Shown in pieces: positions 40,689 to 49,361 of a stretch of DNA of 64,000 nucleotides. The DNA is taken from contig NZ_MRST01000025.1 of NCBI RefSeq assembly GCF_001902145.1, forward strand, positions 310,001 to 374,000. The letters run 5' to 3'. A model generated the notes under the pieces. It was not told where the DNA came from. It did not search any database and saw nothing but the letters and a program-made list of their open reading frames with translations. Origin of the DNA: Pseudomonas fluorescens (GTDB lineage Bacteria > Pseudomonadota > Gammaproteobacteria > Pseudomonadales > Pseudomonadaceae). Numbering within the stretch: the first letter of the stretch is position 1; each line of letters starts with the position of its first letter. The translations under genes were made by a program, and so were the position numbers.

Positions 40689-41516
40689 ATGGATTACCTG
40701 CAAATCTTCATCCTTGGGGTGATCCAGGGCATTACCGAATTGCTGCCGGTGTCGTCCACCGCCCATATGCGCGTGGTGCCCGCCCTGCTCGGCTGGCAAG
40801 ACCCGGGCTCGGCGTTTTCGGCAGCCATGCAATTGGCGGCGCTGGCGGCAGTGGTCAGTTACTTCTGGCGGGATGTGCAGCAGGTCACCACCGGCAGCAT
40901 CAGTGCGGTGCGTCGGGGCGACTACGACGACCGCTGGTTCAAGCTCGCTGTGGCGATTGTGCTGGCAACAGTCCCGATTGGCATTGCCGGCCTGGCGTTG
41001 TCGTCGACGTTGAATGCCTGCAACTCACCCTTGCGCGGGCTGATGGTGATCGGCATTTCCTGCGTGGTGATGGCGGTATTGCTGGCCCTGGCTGAAGTGC
41101 GCGCCCGCCATACCCGCGACGTAAGCCAGATGCGCTTGCGCGATGCGCTGATTGTGGGGGTCGCGCAGATCGGCGCGTTGATTCCCGGCGTGTCGCGCTC
41201 GGGCTCCACGCTGACCGCGGCGCTGTTCCTGAACTTCAAACGCGAAGAAGCGGCGCGGTTTTCCTTCCTGTTAGGGTTGCCGGCCATCGCCCTGGCCGGT
41301 TTGAAAGAGTTGTGGGTGCTGCTGCGCGCCGACCTGCCCGTCCACGCCTGGCCGCACTTGATCTTCGGCCTGGTGGTGGCCAGCGTCTCGGCGTTCTTCG
41401 CCATTTGGGGCCTGATGAAGTTTCTGGAGCGCTTCTCCACCTGGCCGTTCGTGATCTACCGTGCGCTGCTGGGGGTGTTTTTGATCGTGGCCGTCAGCAC
41501 CGGCCTGCTTACCTGA
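40689..41516 (+). CDS. uppP: Undecaprenyl-diphosphate phosphatase
   Basis: 275 residues from the ATG at 40689, the usual length; a TTG at 40644 with a better AAGGAC ribosome site would add 15 residues and cannot be excluded. About eight membrane helices. Both active-site motifs are present: GITELLPVSSTAH (Glu17 and the SST cluster) and the PGVSRSGST loop about 150 residues later. It recycles the lipid carrier of peptidoglycan synthesis and can give bacitracin resistance. Confidence 0.9.
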   Translation: MDYLQIFILGVIQGITELLPVSSTAHMRVVPALLGWQDPGSAFSAAMQLAALAAVVSYFWRDVQQVTTGSISAVRRGDYDDRWFKLAVAIVLATVPIGIAGLALSSTLNACNSPLRGLMVIGISCVVMAVLLALAEVRARHTRDVSQMRLRDALIVGVAQIGALIPGVSRSGSTLTAALFLNFKREEAARFSFLLGLPAIALAGLKELWVLLRADLPVHAWPHLIFGLVVASVSAFFAIWGLMKFLERFSTWPFVIYRALLGVFLIVAVSTGLLT

Positions 41517-41520
41517 CCCT

Positions 41521-41620
41521 TGTAGGAGCGAGCTTGCTCGCGAAAAACCCAAGGCCACCGCGTACATACAGAATGCCCGCGTTATCGTTGACGTTTTTCG
41601 CGAGCAAGCTCGCTCCTACA
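41521..41620. repeat. 100-base REPIN
   Basis: Copy of the 100-base element: left arm TGTAGGAGCGAGCTTGCTCG, right half with CGCGTTATCGTTGACGTTTT then CGCGAGCAAGCTCGCTCCTA. Between the convergent uppP and Dyp peroxidase genes, starting 4 bases after the uppP stop. Confidence 0.9.
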
Positions 41621-41622
41621 GA

Positions 41623-42576
41623 TTATTGGCGGTCGGCCAGCGCTTCGAGCAAGTCGGCCGAGGGCACAAAGAACAGGCCGCCGGTCACCGCCGTGCTGAA
41701 GTCGAGCAGGCGGTCGTAGTTACCCACCGGGCGACCGACGAACATGTTTTCCAGCATCTGCTCCAACGGCTGCGGCGAGCGTGCGTAACCGATGAAGTAG
41801 GTGCCAAATTCACCGGCGCCAGGGCGGCCGAAGGGCATGTTGTCGCGCAGGATCTTCACTTCCTGACCGTCCTGGTCAGTGATGACGGTCAAGGCGCTGT
41901 GGGAGTTGCTCGGCTTGCTCTCATCATCGAGTTCGATGTCGGATAACTTGGTGCGCCCGATCACCTTCTCTTGAGCCTCCACCGTCAAGCCATTCCACGC
42001 GGTCATGTTGTGCAGGTATTTCTGCACCAGCACATAGCTGCCGCCTTCGAACTCAGGGTCTTCATCACCCACCAGGGTGAAGGCCTCGGCCTTGCGCCCC
42101 ACCGGGTTCTCGGTGCCGTCGACGAAACCGATGATGCTGCGCATATCGAAGTAGCGAAAGCCCTGGACCTCATCCACCACCTTCACGCTATCGCCCAGGG
42201 CGGCCATCAGTTGGGTCGCCAGCTCGAAACACAGGTCCATCTGCTCGGCACGGATGTGCAGCAGGATGTCACCTGGGGTCGACACCGCCTTGCGCCCTTG
42301 CACACCGAACTCGCGAAACGGATGCAAGGCCGCCGGGCGCGGCACGCCGAACAGGCGGTCCCAGGCATCCGAGCCAAACCCGCAAACGCAAGTCAGGTTG
42401 CCCGAGGGCACGCGCTTGCCTACCGAGCGCACCAGGCCTGCGATGTCGGCGCACCAGGCCCGCACGTTTTCAACCGCATCGGGCGCCAGGGTGGCGACCA
42501 TGAAGATCGCGCTGCTGGTGATCGGGTGGCACACCGATTGCGGTTCGAGCGGAGGTCGGACGGGACAGGTTTTCAT
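41623..42576 (-). CDS. Dye-decolorizing (Dyp-type) heme peroxidase, YfeX-like
   Basis: 317 residues from the ATG at 42576 (GGA 6 bases upstream). The GxxDG motif with the distal Asp is seen in GFVDGTENP. The proximal His is probably in the SNSHSALTVI region and the distal Arg in YFIGYAR. No Tat signal, so cytoplasmic like YfeX. Oxidises porphyrinogens and dyes with H2O2. It lies next to, but with a 48-base gap from, the TIM-barrel gene of the moc-like operon and is probably separate. Confidence 0.87.
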   Translation of the reverse strand: MKTCPVRPPLEPQSVCHPITSSAIFMVATLAPDAVENVRAWCADIAGLVRSVGKRVPSGNLTCVCGFGSDAWDRLFGVPRPAALHPFREFGVQGRKAVSTPGDILLHIRAEQMDLCFELATQLMAALGDSVKVVDEVQGFRYFDMRSIIGFVDGTENPVGRKAEAFTLVGDEDPEFEGGSYVLVQKYLHNMTAWNGLTVEAQEKVIGRTKLSDIELDDESKPSNSHSALTVITDQDGQEVKILRDNMPFGRPGAGEFGTYFIGYARSPQPLEQMLENMFVGRPVGNYDRLLDFSTAVTGGLFFVPSADLLEALADRQ

Positions 42577-42624
42577 GGGCATTCCACAGGCTGGGGGCGG
42601 TTTGAACCCGCGCAGGTTAGCAGA

Positions 42625-43443
42625 TCATCGATGGCAACTGGCCCACACCTGGCGAATCAGGGCTTTGAGCTTGAGCGCCTCGGCCCAGCGATCGGTGAGT
42701 TCGCGGCCCTGTGCATCGGTAATCGCATAGGGTGGCGGGCCCAACTCGCAAGTGAAGGACAAGCTCTGCGGGGTGTCAGCGCGGCCCAGCCAGTGTTCGA
42801 TTCCATAGCGCCACCAGCCGGTAAACCGCTCGACCCACGGTTGGTGCTGGGGAAAATCCAGGCCAACCTGCACCTGTTCGCTGCTGGCGATGCGGCCATG
42901 AAAGCCCCAGCTGTGACGCAGGATGGTGCGTATCTGTTCGTCGTCTTCCACACTGCCGGGCTCGGGCAACTCGCGGCCAACCACGTAGTGGGACAGGTCA
43001 GCGAGCAGTTTCAGATCGGGCATCTGAGCCAGCAGGTCGAGGGTGAACAGCAGGTCGTTGGTGAGCCGATAACGGTGGGTTTCCAGCAGGATCGGAAAGT
43101 CCACCTGTGCGGCCAGGCGTTGCCAGCCGTCGATCAGCCTGGCCGCCTCGGCCTGGGTATGCGGGCGCACGTCGGCTTGCAAGGTGAGGTGATGACAGCC
43201 GTAACGGCTGATCACCTCCAATGCCCTGGCCAGATCATCCACCGATTGCGGGAACAGTTGCCCTTCAATCTGCAAGCCCCTGGCCGTGGCCGCCGCGTGC
43301 AGGCGCTGCACCGATGCAGGTGCCCAGTAATGGTCGGTGATGCCGTCATAACCGGCGGCGGCGATGCGGTCCAGTTGCGCTTCGAGGCTGCCGGCCTCGG
43401 TCTGCATGGCCCACATCGATTGGAATACTAAAAACTGGCGCAT
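42625..43443 (-). CDS. TIM-barrel sugar isomerase/epimerase-type protein of the moc-like operon
   Basis: 272 residues of the AP-endonuclease-2 fold (IolE/IolI/hydroxypyruvate isomerase superfamily). The segments QLDRIAAAGYDGITDHYW, HLTLQADVRPHTQAEAARLI and FPILLETHRYRLTNDLL carry the barrel strands with likely metal ligands Glu (LLETH), Asp (LLADLSHYV) and a later His (GFHGRIASS). It is the last of four tightly packed genes, 2 bases after the ferredoxin reductase. In this context it probably isomerises or dehydrates the demethylated polyol product. Exact reaction unknown. Confidence 0.8.
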   Translation of the reverse strand: MRQFLVFQSMWAMQTEAGSLEAQLDRIAAAGYDGITDHYWAPASVQRLHAAATARGLQIEGQLFPQSVDDLARALEVISRYGCHHLTLQADVRPHTQAEAARLIDGWQRLAAQVDFPILLETHRYRLTNDLLFTLDLLAQMPDLKLLADLSHYVVGRELPEPGSVEDDEQIRTILRHSWGFHGRIASSEQVQVGLDFPQHQPWVERFTGWWRYGIEHWLGRADTPQSLSFTCELGPPPYAITDAQGRELTDRWAEALKLKALIRQVWASCHR

Positions 43444-43445
43444 GG

Positions 43446-44645
43446 TCAGCCTCGCAATAACGGCTTCAGGGATACGTCAGGGTCGGCCAGGCTGGCCGGG
43501 TTAAGCGGGATGTGGGCGGTGATCAAGCGCTCGCACAGCTTGATATCCTTGGCTGCACGGTTACCCAAGGCCCAACCGCAGGCACCCTGCAAACGGTGAT
43601 GGTCGTCAAGGTAGAACAGCAGCAGGCCGCCGTCGGGCAATTCACGGCGAACCATCAGCGCAGTCATCACCCCGACGATGTGCAAGCCCCATGCGTATTG
43701 ATCGGACCAGAAACCCGGGATCGTCTCGAACGCCAACTCCCGCCCCAGCAGGTTCAACGCCGCAAGACGGCCCTGGGCTTCGGCGTTGCGCCAGGTTTCC
43801 TGACGCTGATAAAGGCCCGCCAGGCGAAACTCGCACACATCCCCCGCCGCGTAGATATCCGCCGCACTGGTGCGCAAGTACTCATCGACGCGAATGCCCT
43901 GCCCGACGTCCAAACCTGCCGCCGCGGCCAACTCGATGTTGGGCTGCATGCCAATGCCGACCACCACCAGGTCGCAGGGCAGCCGTTGCCCGTCGACCAG
44001 TTGCACGGCGTCGGCGTGGATGCACTCCAGGGCGACGTTCAAACGCACGTCCACACCCTGCTCACGGTGCAATGCCAGCAACGCGTCACTGATCACCGGC
44101 GGCAACACCCGCCCTGCCAGCCGTGGCCCGGCTTCCAGTAGCGTCACCTCGCAGCCCAGGCCACGCGCTGTCGCCGCCACCTCCAAGCCGATAAAACCAC
44201 CGCCGACCACCACCAGCCGTGCGCCAGGACGCAGGCCATCACGCAGGGCCAAGGCCTCATCATGGGTGCGCAGGTAAAACACATTCGCCTGCGCCTGGGG
44301 CAAACGCCGCGCCCGGCCTCCGGTGGCGAGCAGCAGGCCGGCATAGGTCAACCATTGGCCGTCGCCCAGTTGCAACCGGTGGTGCTGTGGCTCCAGGCAG
44401 CTGACCGGGTTGGCGGCGATATGCTCGACCCCGAGCGCCGCCAACTGCTGGCTGTCACACAGGCTGCATTGCGCCAGGTCAGTCGAGCCTTGCAGCAAGC
44501 CCTTGGACAACGGTGGCCGTTCGTAGGGCAGATGCGCTTCATCGCCGATCAGGATCAAGCGCCCACTGTAGCCTTCTTCACGCAGGGTCAGTGCCGCACG
44601 GCCACCAGCATGGCCAGCGCCGACGATGATCAGGGGGGCGTTCAT
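43446..44645 (-). CDS. mocF: FAD-dependent ferredoxin reductase (MocF-like)
   Basis: 399 residues. FAD motif VGAGHAGGRAAL (6-17), a mid-protein NAD motif VVVGGGFIGLEVAATARGLG (about 145-164), and the flavin-binding YAAGDVCEF near residue 270 define the rubredoxin/putidaredoxin reductase family. It passes electrons from NAD(P)H to the Rieske ferredoxin encoded just upstream, whose stop overlaps its start by 4 bases (ATGA). The set desaturase-Rieske-reductase matches rhizobial mocDEF. The start at 44645 is set by that overlap; an upstream extension would run into the ferredoxin gene. Confidence 0.78.
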   Translation of the reverse strand: MNAPLIIVGAGHAGGRAALTLREEGYSGRLILIGDEAHLPYERPPLSKGLLQGSTDLAQCSLCDSQQLAALGVEHIAANPVSCLEPQHHRLQLGDGQWLTYAGLLLATGGRARRLPQAQANVFYLRTHDEALALRDGLRPGARLVVVGGGFIGLEVAATARGLGCEVTLLEAGPRLAGRVLPPVISDALLALHREQGVDVRLNVALECIHADAVQLVDGQRLPCDLVVVGIGMQPNIELAAAAGLDVGQGIRVDEYLRTSAADIYAAGDVCEFRLAGLYQRQETWRNAEAQGRLAALNLLGRELAFETIPGFWSDQYAWGLHIVGVMTALMVRRELPDGGLLLFYLDDHHRLQGACGWALGNRAAKDIKLCERLITAHIPLNPASLADPDVSLKPLLRG

Positions 44646-44968
44646 CCTTCGGCCGTGACGGCGAGCAGCACCCGCCCCGCATCCACCCGCACGGGGTAGG
44701 TCTTGAGGTTGACGCACACCGGCGCACCCAGGGCCTTGCCGGAGCGGTAATCAAAGCGCCCGTTGTGCTTGGGGCACTCGATCACATGGTCCATCACCAG
44801 GCCGTCGGCCAGATGGATTTTCTCGTGGGTGCACAGGCCGGCGGTGGCAAAGAATTCATCCTCGGCAGAACGGAACACCGCATAGGTCTGCGCGCCATGG
44901 TCGAAGCGCAGCACGTCTTCTGCTTCTATTTCGCCCACGGCGCAGACGTCGATCCATTGATCGTTCAT
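44642..44968 (-). CDS. mocE: Rieske-type [2Fe-2S] ferredoxin (MocE-like)
   Basis: 108 residues with the Rieske ligands Cys46-x-His48 (LCTHEK) and Cys65-x2-His68 (ECPKHNG). Soluble and of the length typical for electron carriers of multicomponent oxygenases. It overlaps both flanking genes by 4 bases, so the three proteins are made together. It should reduce the membrane di-iron enzyme encoded at 44965. Confidence 0.84.
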   Translation of the reverse strand: MNDQWIDVCAVGEIEAEDVLRFDHGAQTYAVFRSAEDEFFATAGLCTHEKIHLADGLVMDHVIECPKHNGRFDYRSGKALGAPVCVNLKTYPVRVDAGRVLLAVTAEG

Positions 44969-46059
44969 ACATTTATCTCCAATGACTGGCTTTCACTCTG
45001 TGGCGAGCGAGCTTGCTCGCCACGGGTGGGGCGTTGGACGAAATAGCTGGGGTCGCTGCGCTGGCGCCAGATCGTCGGAATGATTTCCTGGTAGGCCTGC
45101 CACAGGTTGGCATACGGCGGCGGGCAGTCGCTGCGGATCTCTTCGTGCAGTTGACTGAGCGCGTGGTAAGGCACCATCGGGTACATGTGGTGTTCGAGGT
45201 GGTAGTTCATGTTCATGTAGATAAAGCGCAACACTCGGTTCATGTAGATGGTGCGGCAGTTACTGCGGTGGTCGAGCACATCTTCGGCCAGGCCCACGTG
45301 TTGGCTGAGACCAAACAGGTAGCCGAGCCAGGCGCCATAGAGGCTGGGCAGGCCCACCAGCATCAGCGGCAACCAGCTGTGCAGGTACAGCGCGGTGCCG
45401 ATGATCAGGGCGTAGAGGCCGACCCAGATACGCGCATCCCGGTACACCTTGGGCCACTCGGATTCGGGGATGAAGTCCTGCTCCTGGGCGCTCATTCGCC
45501 CGAGCGCATGGCGGGCCACGCCGCTGAAGGTCTTCCAGGCCAGGGGCAGGTTGAACAGGCTGAGCGCCATCATCCATAAACTCGGCGGGCGCGGTTCGAC
45601 GATCTCCGGGTCGCGACCGACGACGATGGTGTCGGTGTGATGGCGGGCATGGCTCCAGCGCCACACGTGGGGTTCGAAGAGGCACATGAAGCTCGCCACC
45701 TGATACAGCGCATCGTTCATCCAGCGGGTCTTGAACGCCGTGCCGTGGCCGGTTTCGTGCCAGCGCGGGTTGGAGGCCGTGCCGTAAAGCACACCGTAGG
45801 CGATAAAGAATGGCACGCAGGCCCAAGTGCCCCAGAACCAGTAGCCGCCGACACCGGTGGCCAACAACGCCAAGAACCACAGGGCGGTGTCGAGCAAGGC
45901 CGGGCCGTCGCGGCGTTGCATCAGGGCTTTCATGCGACTGCGCGGGATGGGCGACTGGTACCAACGGGCCGAGACCAGGCCCTTGTCGGCGGCGCGGGCC
46001 GCTTCGGGCCCGGTGAGGCTATAGTCGCGCCGAGCGCGGTGAGCGGTGTGTCCAGGCAT
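44965..46059 (-). CDS. mocD: Membrane di-iron oxygenase of the fatty-acid-desaturase family (MocD-like)
   Basis: 364 residues from the ATG at 46059 (GCGGAG upstream). The three His boxes of membrane di-iron enzymes are present: HETGH (101-105), HARHH (137-141) and HLEHH (287-291). Hydrophobic segments occur near 57-92 and 160-250. With the adjacent Rieske ferredoxin and reductase it forms a complete three-component hydroxylase/demethylase. In Sinorhizobium the mocDEF set is needed for the O-methylated rhizopine 3-O-MSI, which points to O-demethylation. The last ~20 codons are built from a REP sequence (45000-45023), giving an atypical C-terminus. Divergent from a LacI regulator. Confidence 0.76.
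   Translation of the reverse strand: MPGHTAHRARRDYSLTGPEAARAADKGLVSARWYQSPIPRSRMKALMQRRDGPALLDTALWFLALLATGVGGYWFWGTWACVPFFIAYGVLYGTASNPRWHETGHGTAFKTRWMNDALYQVASFMCLFEPHVWRWSHARHHTDTIVVGRDPEIVEPRPPSLWMMALSLFNLPLAWKTFSGVARHALGRMSAQEQDFIPESEWPKVYRDARIWVGLYALIIGTALYLHSWLPLMLVGLPSLYGAWLGYLFGLSQHVGLAEDVLDHRSNCRTIYMNRVLRFIYMNMNYHLEHHMYPMVPYHALSQLHEEIRSDCPPPYANLWQAYQEIIPTIWRQRSDPSYFVQRPTRGEQARSPQSESQSLEINV
45000..45023. repeat. REP hairpin inside the 3' end of the desaturase gene
   Basis: GTGGCGAGC (45000-45008) and GCTCGCCAC (45015-45023) are perfect complements with a GAGCTT loop, the core of a GGCGAGCGAGCTTGCTCGCC-type REP. It is read as codons 346-353 of the oxygenase gene on the minus strand. 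Confidence 0.75.
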
Positions 46060-46182
46060 TGTTATTGTTCTCCGCAAGCGTGGGTTTCAGGTGCTTTGCG
46101 AAACCAACGATAGAGTGCGGCTAAATCACCCTCAAGGCCTTGAATCCATTCCCTATCAAGCTATCATCCAGGCCCAGCGGGG

Positions 46183-46202
46183 CTTGATAGTTTTCTATCA
46201 AG
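46183..46202. promoter_or_regulatory. Palindromic operator between the moc-like operon and its LacI regulator
   Basis: CTTGATAG (46183-46190) and CTATCAAG (46195-46202) form a perfect palindrome around TTTT. A third half-site CTATCAAG occurs at 46153-46160, 30 bases upstream. It lies 18 bases before the regulator start in a 161-base divergent gap, which fits autorepression and repression of mocD. The A/T centre differs from the usual central CG of LacI-family sites. Confidence 0.65.
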
Positions 46203-46220
46203 ACGCTCAAGGGGCCTGCC

Positions 46221-47270
46221 ATGCACAACAACAAACGCCCAACCATCGCCACCGTTGCCGCCCATGCGGGGCTCAGCGTAGCCACCGTCGACCGCGTGTT
46301 GAACGCCCGCGCACCGGTCAACCCCGGCACCGCGGAGCAGGTGTTCCAGGCTGCCGAAGCGGTGGGCTATTTTGCTGCGCGCCTGATCGGCCAGCGCATT
46401 CGCGAACGTCGGCCCACCTACCGGTTCGGCGTGCTGTTGCTGGGGACCGCCCAAGCCTTCTATGCGCAGTTGGCCCACGCCATCAGCGAGGCAGCGCAGC
46501 ATCACGCCACCGCCAACCTGAGCTGCCAGTTCGACTACATCAACGACCGCACGCCCGGCGCCATCGTCGCGCAAATCGAACAACTGGCCGTGCAATGCGA
46601 CGCCCTCGCGGTGGTCAGCTTCGCCCATCCACTGATCAACGCCTGCCTGGCACAGATCCGCGAAGCCGGCGTACCGGTGGTTGCCCTGCTCTCGGATATC
46701 CATGAGCACGCCGCCGAACCCTATGTAGGCCAGGACAACCACGTGGTCGGGCGCACCATGGGTTGGCTGCTGGCGCGCACCTGCGGCGCACGCAAAGGCA
46801 GCGTGGGCATCCTGTTGGGCGGCCATCGTTTCCTCGGCCATCAGGCACGGGTCGAAGGCTTGCACAGCTACCTGGCCGAACACGCGCCGGGGCTCAAACC
46901 GTTGGAGCCGCTGATCAACCTGGACAACTGCGACATCACCGAAGAAGCCACCCTCGACCTGCTCAGCCGCCATACCGATTTACGTGGGTTATGCGTGGTA
47001 GGCGGTGGTGGCGACGGCGTAATCAACGCCCTGGCGCAACTGCCCAAGCGCCCGACGCTGTGCTGCATCCTGCAAGAGTCCACGCCGTTGTCGCGCCAGG
47101 CATTGAGCAACGGGTTGATTGATGTGGTGATGGACTCGCAGCCACGGCAGACGGCCGTGGCATTGGTGCAATTGCTGGTGCGCTTGCAGAGTGATGAGGG
47201 GTTTGACCCATTGAGGCACCGCGTGCATATACCGCCGCAGATAGTGACCCCGGAAAACCTGTGCAGCTGA
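46221..47270 (+). CDS. LacI-family transcriptional regulator
   Basis: 349 residues. The helix-turn-helix TIATVAAHAGLSVATVDRVL with hinge NARAPVNPGTAEQV is followed by a periplasmic-binding-protein-like effector domain (RFGVLLLGTAQAFYAQLAHA, GLCVVGGGGDGVINAL). Such regulators sense sugars or polyols. Divergent from the mocDEF-like operon with a perfect palindrome between. Its 3' end is 18 bases from the end of the convergent AcoR-type gene. Confidence 0.87.
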   Translation: MHNNKRPTIATVAAHAGLSVATVDRVLNARAPVNPGTAEQVFQAAEAVGYFAARLIGQRIRERRPTYRFGVLLLGTAQAFYAQLAHAISEAAQHHATANLSCQFDYINDRTPGAIVAQIEQLAVQCDALAVVSFAHPLINACLAQIREAGVPVVALLSDIHEHAAEPYVGQDNHVVGRTMGWLLARTCGARKGSVGILLGGHRFLGHQARVEGLHSYLAEHAPGLKPLEPLINLDNCDITEEATLDLLSRHTDLRGLCVVGGGGDGVINALAQLPKRPTLCCILQESTPLSRQALSNGLIDVVMDSQPRQTAVALVQLLVRLQSDEGFDPLRHRVHIPPQIVTPENLCS

Positions 47271-47288
47271 TCGGTTTGGCTGCAGGTT

Positions 47289-49250
47289 TCAGCGCTCACG
47301 GAAATCGGCGGCGCTCAAGCCAAACCGACTCATCTTGTTGTACAGCCCGCCCCGCGACACATCCAGTTGCTGTGCGGCCAGGCGAATGTTGCCGCGGGTG
47401 CTGGTGAGCGCGGCAACGATGGCGTGCATTTCATGGCTGCTCAAATCCTGTGCGGGTTGTGGCGAGTAGGCGCGTAAGGCCATGCGTTGCTGGGTTTCCA
47501 ACGGCAAGTCAGCCGATTGAACCAGCTCGCCCATCGCCAGGTTGGTCGCACGCTCGATAACGTTCTCCAGTTCCCGCACGTTGCCCGACCACCCATGGGC
47601 TGACAGCAACGCCAACGCATCCGGCGCGAAACCTTGCACCTCTTTGCGTAGCGAGCGAGCACAGCGCTGCAGGAAATGCCGCGCCAGCAGTGGGATATCG
47701 TCACGGCGCATGCGCAGTGGCGGCACGGTCAGGTTCAGCACGTTGAGTCGGTAGTAAAGGTCTTCACGAAACGCGCCCTCGGCCACCGCCTGGCTCAGGT
47801 TGCGATGGGTGGCCGCGATGATGCGCACGTTTACTTGCCGCGAATGCTTGGCCCCGACGCGGGTGATTTCACCCTCCTGCAAAACACGCAGCAGGCTGAC
47901 CTGGGCGTCGAAGGACATGTCGCCGATTTCATCCAGGAAGATGGTGCCGCCATCCGCCAGTTCGAACTTGCCTGCCGCCCCACCCCGGGCCGAGCCGGTG
48001 AACGCGCCTTCGACGTGGCCGAACAGTTCACTCTGCACCAGGTCCCGTGGGATCGCGCCGCAGTTGACCGCCACAAACGGACCGTTGCAACGCTCGCTGC
48101 CGTTATGAATGGCTTGGGCAAACAGTTCCTTGCCGGTGCCGCTTTCGCCGAGGATCAAGGTGGTGGACTCGCTGCGACTGGCAATGCGCCCCAGGTGCAG
48201 TGCGTCTTGTATGGCCCGCGAGGTCCCCAGGATGGTCTCGAAGGTATAGCGGGCCTGGGTGCCGATAATACGCCGGGTAATCTCGCGGATACGGCGATTT
48301 TCGCGCACCGACACAATCACCCCACCCTGCTCCAGCGGGCATACCGAAACGAGGCAGGCGAGTTGGCTGCCGTCGTGCAGGTGGAAGGTGCAATCGAGGT
48401 CGCGCACAGGCTCACCCAGTGCGCCGTTCAGTTCACTGCGGCCCAGGCGCTGGAAAGGACTGCCGATCAACTCCCGCCCTACCCCGAACAGTTGCCGCGC
48501 ATAACGGTTGAGCGCCTTGATGCAACCACGCTCATCGAGCACCACCAAGCCTTCGTTCAGCACTTCGAGCACGGCCTGTTGTTCTTCCAGCAACACCTGC
48601 AGCGCCATCTGCCGCGACACCGCTTCGGCCGCCGCTTGAACGGTGCCCAGGGTATGGAAATGAAACCAGCCGGGCTCGGCGGTCAGGGTGAGCATGGCCA
48701 GGGTCTGGCCTTGGGTATCCTTGATCGGCGCGGCGGCGCAGTGCATGTGGCGCTGGCGCAGGCCGCTGGCGAAGTTTTCTTCAGCCAGCACATAGACCAG
48801 GCGATCTTCGGCCAGGGCCAGCCCGGTGCAGTTGGTGCCTTGCACCGATTCGAGCAGGCGACTGCCCACCGGGGTGATGTCCAGCCCGCAGAAATACAAG
48901 GTCGTGCCATCGGCATCCGTAAGGTTGATATGGCCGCGCGGGTTGTAAGCCAGCAATCCATGCATGACTTGCGCGGCGGCGGCGATCAGGGCGCGATGGT
49001 TGGCCAGGGTCGCCGCCAGCGCTTGAGGCGCAACAAAGCGATAGTCGCTGTTACCGGGCTCGATCCCCGCCTCGACACTGCGTCGCCAGGAATCCCAGAT
49101 GACCTGGCGCACCCCGTCGGGACGCACGACTTGGCCAGTCAGGCATTGGCGCCACGCCTGTTCCAACGCAGCAATCGGCCCGTCGTTCAGCGCGGCAGGC
49201 CCCAGGCTCGTGAGGTATTCGAGGTCTTGCACACTGAACGCCTGGGACAT
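47289..49250 (-). CDS. Sigma-54-dependent transcriptional activator, AcoR type (GAF-PAS-AAA-Fis)
   Basis: 653 residues: GAF-like sensing region about 75-220, PAS about 225-320, AAA+ core about 335-560 and Fis-type helix-turn-helix about 605-650 (NIRLAAQQLDVSRGGLYNKM). Walker A GESGTGKE is at 368-375 and Walker B FLDE at 438-441. The sigma-54-contacting loop reads GAFTGS (415-420) in place of the usual GAFTGA. It is divergent from the moc-like operon at 49438, whose gap holds a sigma-54 promoter and a nested palindrome. The inducer is unknown. Confidence 0.87.
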   Translation of the reverse strand: MSQAFSVQDLEYLTSLGPAALNDGPIAALEQAWRQCLTGQVVRPDGVRQVIWDSWRRSVEAGIEPGNSDYRFVAPQALAATLANHRALIAAAAQVMHGLLAYNPRGHINLTDADGTTLYFCGLDITPVGSRLLESVQGTNCTGLALAEDRLVYVLAEENFASGLRQRHMHCAAAPIKDTQGQTLAMLTLTAEPGWFHFHTLGTVQAAAEAVSRQMALQVLLEEQQAVLEVLNEGLVVLDERGCIKALNRYARQLFGVGRELIGSPFQRLGRSELNGALGEPVRDLDCTFHLHDGSQLACLVSVCPLEQGGVIVSVRENRRIREITRRIIGTQARYTFETILGTSRAIQDALHLGRIASRSESTTLILGESGTGKELFAQAIHNGSERCNGPFVAVNCGAIPRDLVQSELFGHVEGAFTGSARGGAAGKFELADGGTIFLDEIGDMSFDAQVSLLRVLQEGEITRVGAKHSRQVNVRIIAATHRNLSQAVAEGAFREDLYYRLNVLNLTVPPLRMRRDDIPLLARHFLQRCARSLRKEVQGFAPDALALLSAHGWSGNVRELENVIERATNLAMGELVQSADLPLETQQRMALRAYSPQPAQDLSSHEMHAIVAALTSTRGNIRLAAQQLDVSRGGLYNKMSRFGLSAADFRER

Positions 49251-49262
49251 TGCGGTTATCCA

Positions 49263-49310
49263 TGTTCATATTTTCGACATGCCAGTATAGACATGTCATG
49301 AATATGAACA
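49263..49310. promoter_or_regulatory. Nested palindromic enhancer-like site for the AcoR-type activator
   Basis: TGTTCATATT (49263-49272) pairs with AATATGAACA (49301-49310), and inside it GACATG (49276-49281) pairs with CATGTC (49292-49297). This two-level symmetry fits a dimer-of-dimers upstream activating site. It lies about 75 bases upstream of the probable sigma-54 start site and just upstream of the activator's own start at 49250. Confidence 0.68.
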
Positions 49311-49361
49311 CTTTTTTGTTCAATAGAAAAATAATCCACTATTAATCAATAACTTATAAAT

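Noticed and set aside
41971..43431. A 486-codon plus-strand open frame
   Set aside because: Antisense to the Dyp peroxidase and TIM-barrel genes, both of which have clear motifs.
47676..49301. A 541-codon plus-strand open frame over the AcoR-type gene
   Set aside because: Shadow of the sigma-54 activator; the translation is Gln/Ala/Arg-rich without motifs.
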